Of a stretch of 64,000 nucleotides of DNA, positions 19,321 to 28,324 are shown one piece after another (position 1 is the first letter of the stretch; each line of letters starts with the position of its first letter). The position numbers and the translations under genes were made by a program. The stretch comes from Roseiarcus sp963737365 (GTDB lineage: Bacteria > Pseudomonadota > Alphaproteobacteria > Rhizobiales > Beijerinckiaceae), in contig CAVTSD010000001.1 of NCBI GenBank assembly GCA_963737365.1, positions 1,302,001 to 1,366,000 on the forward strand. The letters are read 5' to 3'. The notes beneath the pieces are model-generated. The model did no database searches. It was not told where the DNA came from and was given only the letters and a program-made list of their open reading frames with translations.

Positions 19321-20485
19321 GCGCAGGCCTCCAAGAGCTTCTGCAACCGCAACAGATTGTAGGCGGCGGCCGCGAAGGTAAAGGCCCAACCGACGCGATC
19401 GCGGCCGCGGAACTTGGCCTTCTCCTGCCCGCCAATCGTCTTCATCCAGCCGAAGGCTTCCTCGATCCGTTTGCGGATGCGTTGGCTGACTGCATAGCCT
19501 GCATGCCGCGTTGTGCGGCTGTCGATCGCCGACGAGCGGCCATTCGCATTCTGCGCCACGTGGGGCGTCGCGTTCATCGAGCGCAGTTCATTGACGAAGT
19601 CCTCGGCGTCGTAAGCTTTGTCGGCGCCGAGCGTGATCGGCCTCGGCCGATCGGCGCGCGGCTCGATCATGTGCAGCGCCGCGATCCGCTCGGCGTGGCC
19701 ATTCGCCTCGGTCAAGCAGGCGTCGACGACGAGGCCGTTGCGGTTCTCCATCAGCGCGTGGCCCATGAAGCAGAGCTTCGCCTCCTTGCCCGGCCCTTTG
19801 CGATAGAGACGCGCGTCCGGATCGGTCGTCGAAGCGTGCGTCGCGTTCGAGCGCTTCTGGCCGTGAAAATCCGCCTCGCGGTTCCTCCTGCCGCCTGCCG
19901 TCGGAGGATCGCCCGAGCCGTCCTTCGGCCGAAAACTCTTCATCGAAGCCCACGCCTCGATCAGCGTGCCGTCGACCGAGAAATGATCCGCGCTGAGCAG
20001 TCGGTTCACACGCGGCTGCGAAAGCACCGCGCCCAAGAGCTTGGCTGCGATGTCGCCCTCCAGAAGGCGCTCGCGGTTCTTGGAAAACGTCGAGTGGTCC
20101 CACGCCGCATCGTCAACGCCGAGGCCGACGAACCAGCGAAAAAGCAGGTCGAACTCCAGCCGATCCATCAACTGCCGTTCCGAGCGGATCGAATAGAACG
20201 CCTGCAACAGCATCGCCCGAAGGAGCTTCTCCGGTGGGATCGAGGGACGGCCGCTCCGCGAATAAAGCGCCGAGAACGCGCCTGAAAGGGTCGAAAGCGC
20301 CTCGTTCACAATCCCGCGGATGGCCCGCAGCGGATGGTCCTTGCCGACCCGCGCTTCAAGATCGACGTAACTGAACAGCGACCCCGACCGCTCGTCCCCG
20401 CCTCGCATCCACTCGCCTCCGCCTAAGCGCAAGACGACAGAATCACATCACGATTCCCCCGGCCAGAGACTTTTTCAACGGCCTG
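18983..20485 (-). mobile_element. 1,503-bp IS5-type insertion sequence, copy 1
   Basis: The element has imperfect terminal repeats (CAGGCCGTTGAAAAAGT at the transposase start side, CAGGCTGTTGAAGAAGT at the other end). It is flanked by an exact 4-base target duplication, TTAG at 18979-18982 and 20486-20489, which fits the YTAR target of the IS5 group. It encodes a transposase and a second small gene. It is identical in length to the copy at 33346. I found one base difference between the two (19006 versus 34825). The perfect target duplication and the sequence identity mean recent movement. Confidence 0.93.
19317..20408 (-). CDS. IS5-family transposase (copy 1)
   Basis: This DDE transposase is about 363 aa long from its ATG; an in-frame TTG eight codons earlier is less likely. 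The N-terminal DUF772-like domain reads FSYVDLEARVGKDHPLRAIR, then GRPSIPPEKLLRAMLLQ and YSIRSERQLMDRLEFDLLFRWF. The catalytic core shows HFSVDGTLIEAWAS (first Asp), ITLGADKAYDAEDFV (second Asp) and RKRIEEAFGWMKT (Glu). It is predicted to bind the terminal repeats and insert at YTAR. Its TGA stop overlaps the GTG start of the passenger gene. Its translation is identical to that of copy 2, so both are likely active. Confidence 0.92.
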   Translation of the reverse strand: MRGGDERSGSLFSYVDLEARVGKDHPLRAIRGIVNEALSTLSGAFSALYSRSGRPSIPPEKLLRAMLLQAFYSIRSERQLMDRLEFDLLFRWFVGLGVDDAAWDHSTFSKNRERLLEGDIAAKLLGAVLSQPRVNRLLSADHFSVDGTLIEAWASMKSFRPKDGSGDPPTAGGRRNREADFHGQKRSNATHASTTDPDARLYRKGPGKEAKLCFMGHALMENRNGLVVDACLTEANGHAERIAALHMIEPRADRPRPITLGADKAYDAEDFVNELRSMNATPHVAQNANGRSSAIDSRTTRHAGYAVSQRIRKRIEEAFGWMKTIGGQEKAKFRGRDRVGWAFTFAAAAYNLLRLQKLLEACA

Positions 20486-20859
20486 TTAGGTCACAGACAG
20501 ACCTCCGTCGGCACAAAACCGCCAGACGGAAAAGGTTGAACACTCTGCTTTTAATCGAGGATCGGAATCGGACTGGCGCACGCCTAACTAGCAGATCTGG
20601 GGGTCTCAAATCTGTGCAGTCAAATCTGCCCCTTTACGGCATCACGGTATTTACAGTATGCTCGAATAATGCGCTGAGTTTAGTACTCACCGCGACTGAG
20701 GTACAGCCTATATGTGGACAACATTTCTCGTCTATCGCTTGTGTAGTTCGCTAAAACTTGAGGTGCGATATTGACAGGTCAGAAGGATTGGTGATTTATC
20801 CTCATAGATAAAATGAAAATGCACCTCGCCAGCACGCTATTCAGCAGGGAGAATGACAG
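20486..20859. other. 374-base upstream region of the Ig-repeat gene
   Basis: The stretch lies between the IS and the beta-helix/Ig gene. It contains a possible sigma-70 type -35 box, TTGACA at 20771-20776, with ATTTAT 17 bases later at 20794-20799 as a weak -10. GGGAG at 20847-20851 sits 8 bases before the ATG at 20860. No open frame of note is present. Confidence 0.4.
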
Positions 20860-21792
20860 ATGACCACGTACTACGTGAGCTCTGAGATCGGGAGCAATAA
20901 CAACGCGGGTACATCTGCGACCGCGCCCTTGGCTAGCCTCCAGGCAGCTGCAAACATTGTGAAGCCGGGCGACACTGTACAAGTGATGAATGGTACTTAT
21001 ACTGCGCCGGCTTACGGAGTTGCGCTGCAAATTACGACCAGCGGCACGGCGAGCGCTCCCATCACATTCGAAGCGGCCCCTGGGCAGGCGCCCGTCATCA
21101 ACAGTTCGGGGGGGTGGAACGCAATCGACATCCAAGCGTCCTACATTGTCGTTAGCGGCTTCACCGTTGTCGGCGGTGCCGCTAACTATAACCTGCAGTC
21201 AGCATTGGCTGGGTACAGCACTGGAAACGCGAGCCTTGACGGGAATGGGATTGTTGTTAATCCGAGCAGCAACGTTCCTTTGCCCAATCACATCACGATC
21301 GAGAACAATACTATTTCCAACGAGCCCGGGGGCGGGATTGCAACAGATGCGGCTGACTATGTACAGATTCTGAACAATGTTGTGCACAATAACGCAAACT
21401 GGTCAGCTTATGGCACTAGCGGCATCACGATCAACAGCTCGGTGAACTTGAACACCAATGCCGGCCCTCACGATATTGTTAGCGGCAACCTCGTCTATGA
21501 TAACGCCCAGCTGGTTCCATCAAACGGAGTCGGCGCCATCACTGACGGCGAAGGCATCATTCTCGACACAAATACAAATTATACAAGTGAAATCCTTGTC
21601 GAAGACAATACCGTCTATGGCAATGGCAGCGCAGGCATCGAGTCGTTTTTAACGAATGATGCCACCATAACTGGAAACATTATCTACGGAAACAACACGC
21701 AAAATATTCAGCCGCAAAGCAACGCCCAAATTTTCATCAACCAGTCCAATAATGACACCGTTACCAACAACACCACTACCAATCCAAACGTC

Positions 21793-23760
21793 CCCGCTCC
21801 TCTTATCGGTAGTGCGGTGGCAAACACCAACGGCACTGTGACGCTAACGGGCACTGCGGTCGGCGGCTCAACCGTGACCGTCTGGGATGGCGGCCAAAGC
21901 GCCGTTGGAACCACAACCGCGGGCAGCACGGGGGTTTGGAGCTTCACCAGCCCGGACCTGCTGCCAGGCGCCTACAAATTCACTGCTACCGACTCCACTT
22001 CCGTAGGAGGGACGAGCGCCCCCTCTAGCTCGGTTGCGGCGACCGTGGCGACAAATCCGAGCGTCGCCGCTCCTGTCATCAGCAACATCACGGCGAACTC
22101 CAACGACTCTATCACCCTGACCGGAACTGCACTCGCGAACTCCACCGTGACTGTGTGGAGCACCACAGGGAGCAACGTCGGATCCACTACCGCAAACAGC
22201 ACCGGCGCCTGGAGCTTCACGACTTAGGACCAAGATCCGGGCATCTATGGATATACCTCCACCGACACGACGGCGGCGGGGACGAGCCTAAACTCGAATG
22301 CGCTCGGTGTGACCGTGCCGGCCGCGGCCGATCCACCGCCGCCACCCCCGGCGGCTCCGATCATCACCAAGGGCGCAGTCAATTCCAATGATTCCGTGAC
22401 GCTAACGGGTACTGCGCCGAACGGCGCCACGGTGACCGTGTCGGATGGCGGCGCGAACGCGCTCGGAACAACGACCGCGAGCAGCACGGGGACCTGGAGT
22501 TTCGTGACCGCGGACTTGGCAGCTGGCGCATACGCCTTCACCGCCACCGATAAGACTGCCGCGGGGACGAGCGTGGTCTCCAGCACTCTCGACGTGACAG
22601 TGCCAGCCGCCGCCGCTCCAACCGCGCCTCTCCCGGCGGCTCCGACTATCCCTTACGGCGTGGTCAATTCCAACGATTCCGTAACGTTGACGGGAAACGC
22701 GGCGGCCGGCGCCACAGTGACGGTGTCGGACGGCGGCTTAACCCCGCTCGGGACCGCAACCGCGAACAGCGCCTTTGTCTGGAGCTTCACAACCGCGGAT
22801 TTGTCCCCTGGCGCATATGCATTCACCGCCACCGATACAACCGCAGCGGGGACGAGCGCGGCTTCCAGCGCGCTCGATGTGACAGTGCCTGCCGGAATCG
22901 CACCGACAACGCCTCTCCCGGCTCCGGTCATCACAAAAATCTCGGTCAATTCCAACAACTCCATCACGCTGACGGGGACCGCTGTGGACAGCGCCACTGT
23001 GACCGTGTGGAGCACCACGGGGACCAACGTTGGAACGACGACCGCAAACAGTTCCGGCGCGTGGAGCTTCACAACTCCGGACCTCATGCCGGGCGTCTAT
23101 GGATACGCTGCCACCGACACCACCCCGGGGGGAACGAGCTTAAAATCGAACGCGCTCGGTGTGACGGTGCCAGTCGCAACCGCTCCGACAACGCCTCTCC
23201 CGGCGGCTCCGGTCATCACCAAAATCTCGGTCAATTCCAACAACTCCATCACGCTGACGGGGACCGCTGTAGGCAGCTCCACTGTGACCGTGTGGAGCAC
23301 CACGGGGACCAATGTTGGAACGACGACCGCAAACAGTTCCGGCGCGTGGAGCTTCACAACTCCGGCCCAATATGCAGGCGTCTACGGGTATATCGCGACA
23401 GACACGACGGCGGGGGGAACCAGCACGAAATCGAACGCGCTCGGGGTGACGGTGCCAGCCGCGGCGAATGATGCGCTCGTAGCCCCTGCAACGGTGGCCC
23501 CTCCGGCTCCGAGCCTTACCAACATCGCAGTCAATTCCAACGACTCCATCACTCTGACGGGGACGGCTGTGGGCAGCTCCGCTGTGACCGTGTGGAGCAC
23601 CACCGGGACCAACGTTGGAACGACGACCACAAACAGTTCCGGCGCGTGGAGCTTCACGACTCCGGACCTATATCCGGGCGTCTACGGGTATAGCGCGACA
23701 GACAAGACGGCGGGGGGAACGAGCACGAAATCGAACGCGCTCGGTGTGACGGTGCCAGCT
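21793..23760 (+). repeat. Seven tandem Ig-like coding repeats
   Basis: The units begin near 21793, 22066, 22345, 22636, 22921, 23206 and 23503, with spacing of 273-297 bases. Units 5, 6 and 7 are nearly identical at DNA level over long stretches, including synonymous positions (for example the stretches ending ACAGTTCCGGCGCGTGGAGC). Units 1-4 have diverged. Proline/alanine-rich linkers (PTTPLPAAP) join the units. Confidence 0.88.
22225..22227 (+). other. In-frame amber codon in Ig-like repeat 2
   Basis: The codon lies in TTCACGACTTAGGACC. In the other repeats the same place reads ACT CCG GAC or GCG GAT. Two substitutions (CCG to TAG) would explain it. The frame continues intact for 672 codons afterwards. 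Confidence 0.9.
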
Positions 23761-24243
23761 CAGTCGTTTTCCGCTAACGGCAGTCGGTACGGCGAGGAAA
23801 TCAATCTTACCGCGACCTCGGACGAACTCGACCTCACCGCCGGCGGCCTGACGATTACGCGAGGCTCGGGGACCGAGTCCCTCGAAGCAGGCTCATCCGT
23901 CTTTCCCTTCACTTCATCGGATTACCGCTCGACGGAAACCATCGACGCCCATTCCGGGGACCACTTCGTCTTCAACCCGCGGTTCGGCAATGAAACCATC
24001 CAAGGGTTTAACGCCTTGGGATCGGACGCCGACACGATCCAGCTTTCGATATCTTCGTTCTCCTATTTGAACGCGGGGATGAGCCAATCCGCAGATCTGG
24101 CGGCGCTGCTTATGCACACCACGGGGACGTCGTCGACCACAATAACCAATTCGTCCGGCGACACTCTTACGTTAGCTGGCCTGTCCCATTCGACGATCGC
24201 CGCGGACGCCGTCGCAAAACCCTCCCTGTTCAAATTCGTTTGA

Positions 24244-24624
24244 GTTGTCTCTGGGCGCTCGGCGGACCTATCGAACGAGCGTCCGTTAACTTTTTGGCTT
24301 CTTGCTTAGCAGCAAAACTCCGCCCGTCGAAATGTGCAGCCATTCAAGGCTTCTCAAAGTTCCGGATCGCGGGCATAGTCTCGTCGACGTCCCGCGAGGC
24401 CAAATCGCTTTTGGACACGAAATTGGCGCGCGGGATCCTATCAACATTTAAAGTAGTTTGGCTCGGCTAGGCCTGCCTAGTCCCTTTGCCTTGTAACGGT
24501 AGCGAGTCGGCGTGAGGTGAGGCGCCGCAAGGTCTGCGGAGATAGCATTGCGTCGCGACCATGCGCTCGAACCGGAGTCAAGCAGCTTCTGTCATTCTTT
24601 TCTACACCCAACAGTTGAAGATAA
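24244..24624. other. 381-base gap with no gene recognised
   Basis: The stretch lies between the Ig-repeat gene and the polymerase gene, both on the plus strand. A 76-codon open frame (24240-24470) has no protein-like features. The promoter of the polymerase is expected here, but no clear box is seen. Confidence 0.45.
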
Positions 24625-25935
24625 ATGGCCGTGATTTCTAGACTGTCCACCAGCCGCGTGCGCTCGACTACCCCTGGTTGGTACTATCTCGCGGCCGCTT
24701 TTTTCATCATGCAGGAAACGGGGTTTCTCAGCTTCATCGATACTATTATATATGGAAATGCCGGAGTGAAGTCGATTTTTTCACAATTTCTCAATGGGCT
24801 GCAAATTCCCGTTAGCATTGTACTTTTCTGGAGCGGATATAATAAATCAAAGAGACTAAATCTGGGCGCAAAACTACTTTTAGTAACCATGGCTTACCTT
24901 TTTATGTCCGTCCTCTGGTCGGTCGATCCTTCGACCTCATTGCGGCGCTCATTCATCTATCTATTCTTTGTTCTCGGAGCGATCGGGATAGCCAACACCC
25001 TTAGTGGCGACGAATATATGCAGCTGATGAAAAGAATTATTTTCTTTTCAGCTGTCGTTTCATTGGTGTTTCTTGTAATATCACCCTCCACTGTACTCAT
25101 GCCGGATGGTGCGCTGCGTGGCATATTTACCCACAAGAACGTTCTCGGGCAGGTTATGGCAGCCGGAGTGCTTGCGAGTTTGCACGGGGTTAGAGCTGGA
25201 TCGGCACGGTGGCCATCGTCCGTCGCGATGATAATCTTGTTTGTCGGCGTTACCATCGCCGCTAGATCATCAACTTCTCTAATTGTCTCATTGATCTTTT
25301 GCGTAGTCGAATTATTAATGATAATATCTGGGAGTTACTTTTTACTCGTCTTTGCATTTGTGTCTATACCGGTGTTGATCGTTCTTGTATACTCGCCGGA
25401 TCTGATCCTAGATTTCCTTGGAAAGGACGCTACTCTTACAGGACGTACTGATTTGTGGTATTTTGTTGACATTTGTATTTCGCAAAGACCAATACTCGGA
25501 TGGGGTTTCAGTGCGTTCTGGGAGCCAACCAACCCGGCGGCTAGCGAAATATCGATGAATCTTGGTTGGAATGTTCCGCAAGCGCATCATGGACTGCGGG
25601 AGTTGCTGCTAGAAATAGGAGCCATTGGCACGTCGCTTGTCGGGATCGTCTTTGTCAGAAACATTTGGATAGCGTTGCGCTGCCTGCGCACGCTAGCGAA
25701 GGAGTTGGGAGAAACACTGCTGCTGTGTTGCGGAGGCATCCTCATCGTAGGCGTGTCGGAGGAGGTCCTGGTGGATCCCGGGCAAATCTCGGTCGGGATG
25801 CTTTTCGTAATGGGGTTGACCGTTGAGAAGATGCTGTACGCAGTTCCTCAGCGACAGCATCCTAGGCCAATGCCCCCGACTTCACTCAGTCTCGGCGGGC
25901 GGACCCGATCTGTGAAACTGCCCCTCAAAGTTTAG
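24625..25935 (+). CDS. O-antigen/exopolysaccharide polymerase (Wzy/ExoQ-like)
   Basis: The 436-aa polytopic membrane protein would polymerise lipid-linked repeat units on the periplasmic side. Around ten hydrophobic segments are present. The motifs GALRGIFTHKNVLGQVMAAGVL and ATLTGRTDLWYFVDICISQRPILGWGFSAFW, then PQAHHGLRELLLEIGAIGTSLV, are diagnostic for the ExoQ branch of the Wzy_C superfamily, in which the large periplasmic loop carries the catalytic residues. It is the only polymerase in the locus. The gene is clearly AT-richer than the core genes and is followed within 20 bases by an IS insertion, so downstream co-transcription is broken. Confidence 0.9.
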   Translation: MAVISRLSTSRVRSTTPGWYYLAAAFFIMQETGFLSFIDTIIYGNAGVKSIFSQFLNGLQIPVSIVLFWSGYNKSKRLNLGAKLLLVTMAYLFMSVLWSVDPSTSLRRSFIYLFFVLGAIGIANTLSGDEYMQLMKRIIFFSAVVSLVFLVISPSTVLMPDGALRGIFTHKNVLGQVMAAGVLASLHGVRAGSARWPSSVAMIILFVGVTIAARSSTSLIVSLIFCVVELLMIISGSYFLLVFAFVSIPVLIVLVYSPDLILDFLGKDATLTGRTDLWYFVDICISQRPILGWGFSAFWEPTNPAASEISMNLGWNVPQAHHGLRELLLEIGAIGTSLVGIVFVRNIWIALRCLRTLAKELGETLLLCCGGILIVGVSEEVLVDPGQISVGMLFVMGLTVEKMLYAVPQRQHPRPMPPTSLSLGGRTRSVKLPLKV

Positions 25936-25952
25936 TTTAGGACGATGCGCCA

Positions 25953-26734
25953 CTAGGCGGTGTGGACGAATTTGATCAAGCAGAGGCCTGCGGCGAAGCT
26001 GACGATTGATCTGAAGTTCCGTTCGGTCTTTTCGCATCGGAGCGCGACGCGCTTGAACCGCTTGAGGCGTCCGACGCCCTGCTCGATGCGAGCCCTTGCC
26101 TTGTAGAGGGTTCGCGCGAAGAAGGCCGGCTTGTCTTTTTCGTTGGCCTTGTGCGGGATGACCGGCGCGATGCCGCGCGCCCTTGCCGCCTCGCGGTTGG
26201 CCTTGCTGGCGTAGCCTTTGTCGCAGATGGCGGCGCGAGGCTGGATGTCGGGTCCGATGTCGAGCAGGGTTTCGAAGTGACGCCCGTCGGAAGCTTCTCC
26301 GCCGGTCAGATCGAAGGCGATGATGTCGCCGGAGGCGTCCGATTTTGCGTGGATTTTCGTGGTGAAGCCGCCGCGCGAACGTCCGAGCGCTTGCCCGTCT
26401 TGCCCCCTTTTGCCCCGGCCGCCGACACATGCGCGCGCACGATGGTTGAGTCGAACATCTGAATGAGATGCGCCGTCGAACTCATGGATGCCAGAGTGTC
26501 GAAGAACGCCTCGAAGACGCCAGCCTTGCTCAAGCGATCGAAGCGCTTCCACACGCTGTTCCAATGACCGAAGCGCTCCGGCAGAGCGCGCCAGCGAACG
26601 TTCTCGACGGTGAAGAAATGCAGCGCCTCGAGGAAGCGGCGATCGTCCTCAGCTTTCCTCCCACGACGCGGCAGGCAGGCGCGAAACACCGCAAGCGTGT
26701 GCGCCCAATCGTCCTCATCCATCTTTGTCGACAT
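25953..26734 (-). CDS. IS5-family (IS427 group) transposase, two overlapping frames
   Basis: The transposase is encoded in two frames. ORF A (26734-26306) starts MSTKMDEDDWAHTL and has the N-terminal DUF4096-like region, running into the catalytic IQMFDSTIVRAHVSAAGAKGG. ORF B continues GGFTTKIHAKSDASGD, then RAAICDKGYASKANREAARA (second Asp) and ARIEQGVGRLKRFKRVALR (Glu). A shift of -1 is needed at about 26403-26411, where the minus strand reads AAAAGGGGGC, a typical slippery run for programmed frameshifting in this group. The stop codon TAG of ORF B (25955-25953) lies in the target duplication, outside the element. The joined product would be about 260 aa. Confidence 0.88.
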
Positions 26735-26832
26735 TGGCCCCGGCCCTGTGATTCGGTCGGAGTCCTATGAATCATGCCCAATTCCGAAGGGGAATCGCAA
26801 AAACGTCATCGGTCGAAATTTCGTCCACACGG
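25957..26832 (-). mobile_element. 876-bp IS5/IS427-group insertion sequence
   Basis: The terminal repeats are GCGGTGTGGACGAATTT on the left and, read inward from the right, GCCGTGTGGACGAAATT. The element is flanked by an exact duplication CTAG at 25953-25956 and 26833-26836. It sits directly behind the polymerase gene in opposite orientation. The exact ends and duplication mean a fairly recent insertion. Confidence 0.88.
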
Positions 26833-26945
26833 CCTAGGCAGGCCGAGTTCAATTCTTCGCACAACGGCAGCTCCCGTCGCGACTTGTGTTGGAATTGGGT
26901 GGCGCGTCTTCGGGCGACATGAGGCTATCCGATCATGCGGCGAGG

Positions 26946-27570
26946 TCAATGATCTGATCCGTCTGGTTTCTCGGCGAGGGTCTGCCATCGGTCGACCTTG
27001 CGCATGGTGATCTGTCCTGAGACGAGCAGCGCCCAGAACAGCATGGCGGCGGTTTCGGCGCAGGGCAGCACGGTCTGGGTCTTGATCCGGCGCTTGAACT
27101 CCTCGTGCAATCGCTCGATCGCGTTCGAGGTTCGGATCGATTTCCATTGGCTCGGCGGGAACCGCGTGAATGTGAACAGCCTGTCGCCGGCTTCCTCGAG
27201 GCTGTCGGCGACGGCGCGGCATTTGAGGCGCCATTTGCGGATGAACGCCTTACGCCGGGTCTCAACCTCGCCGCGCGTCGCGGCGTAGATCATGTCGCGG
27301 TAGTCGTTCGAGATTTCCTCGTGCAGGCGCTCGGGCGCGTGGGCGAGGAGATTGCGATGCTTGTGCACTGTGCAGCGTTGGACAGCCATGTCGGGCCACA
27401 GCGCCGCCAGCGCCTTTTCGAGGCCGGCGTGCCGTCGATGACGACCAGTTCCGGCGTTTGCAACCCGCGCCGGACGAGATCGTCGAGCAGCGCGCGCCAG
27501 GCCGCCTCGCCTTGCCCGCGCTTCGCGAGCGGGTTGCTCAGCCGACCCAGATAACAGCAGGGCCGCCGCC
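26946..27570 (-). pseudogene. IS256-family transposase remnant
   Basis: On the minus strand the C-terminal half of an IS256-type (Transposase_mut) protein is preserved: MAVQRCTVHKHRNLLAHAP, then FTFTRFPPSQWKSIRTSNAIERLHEEFKRRIKTQT and ALLVSGQITMRKVDRWQTL. Upstream, RRGLQTPELVVIDG belongs to the central region. One base is wrong near 27425, between VVIDG and the WPDMAVQRC start. The N-terminal half is absent. It lies 110 bases from the 876-bp IS, so the island has taken repeated insertions at this place. Confidence 0.85.
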
Positions 27571-28324
27571 CCGCGTTTCGTGTAATCCCGGGGTGTTCAC
27601 CGCCTTGAATTAAACGCCTATAGTCTGTCCAGGAAAAGATATCCGCTACAGGTTTTCAGTCCGTCCGAACGGAACGATCAATGGAATTAGGGGAACCCTG
27701 GAGTGCTGCCGTCGAGGCTTGCAGGAAGGGATTGACGCGTTCGTCGATGAAATTACCGGCAAAAAGTCGCCAGCTTGCCTGAATACCAGCATTTACCGCA
27801 AAGGCGTGGGAATTTACACATTAGAATCGAGTTTAGCTCAACTCGAGCAACAGCAGGTGCCTTTGCAGCTGCCCGCCCGCTTGACTGATGGAGGAGATGA
27901 CACGCGACACGGAGCGAACTCCATTAATTGAGGACGCAGACTCGACGCGAGCTACCGCAATACGGAGTTCTACAGTGGTTTCTATGAGCTGGGCGAGACA
28001 AGCGTAACCCCGTATTTAGGAAATTCGTCGACCAACGTGTTGGAGATGATTTTCGGTTTGGGTCTGGAAGGCATGGGCGATGGGTACGTACGCCAGGAAA
28101 GTTTGGGCGTTACGAAACCGCGGCCGCTTCGCTCCCTAGGAATCGAGGAGATCCGATCGAGATGATCTAATCCGAACTGGAAGAGTTGGGGACCGGCCTC
28201 TCTCGACAATTGCAGATGTCGACTTAGGGTCCCGATATCTCGCCACTCCAGGCCAGGGGACTTGGTTGATCTTGATCCATTCGTTCCACACGACGGGGCT
28301 ACGGTGTCGTAGAGAAATTCGCTA
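27571..28324. other. 754-base stretch with no gene recognised
   Basis: The stretch lies between the IS256 remnant and the glycosyltransferase at 28325. A 70-codon frame (27719-27931) has no family resemblance. The rest contains frequent stops on both strands and looks like decayed DNA. The promoter of the 28325 operon should lie at its right end. Confidence 0.5.

Larger units (their letters stand above)
20860..24243 (+). pseudogene. Large beta-helix protein with seven Ig-like repeats and T1SS-type C-terminus, amber-interrupted
   Basis: One reading frame runs from ATG 20860 to the stop at 24243 (1,127 codons), broken only by TAG at 22225-22227. Residues 1-310 form a right-handed beta-helix starting YYVSSEIGSNNNAGTSATAPLASLQ (DUF1565-like), with repeated NN turns. 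About 21,790-23,760 encode seven Ig-like repeats of 85-100 residues (core SNDSITLTGTA-GSTVTVW, GTTTANSTGAWSFTT, PGVYGYTATDTTAGGTS). The last 160 residues (GFNALGSDADTIQLSISSFSYL, ending LFKFV) resemble C-terminal type I secretion domains of rhizobial proteins. No Sec signal is seen. It may be a cell-surface or matrix protein. Termination at the amber codon in repeat 2 would leave 455 aa without the secretion end. Confidence 0.75.

Noticed and set aside
21793..23760. Regular repeats as a CRISPR array
   Set aside because: The units are 270-300 bases long, coding and in frame with an Ig-like pattern; spacing and content do not fit CRISPR.
27719..27931. 70-codon open frame
   Set aside because: It has no recognisable feature and lies in decayed DNA.
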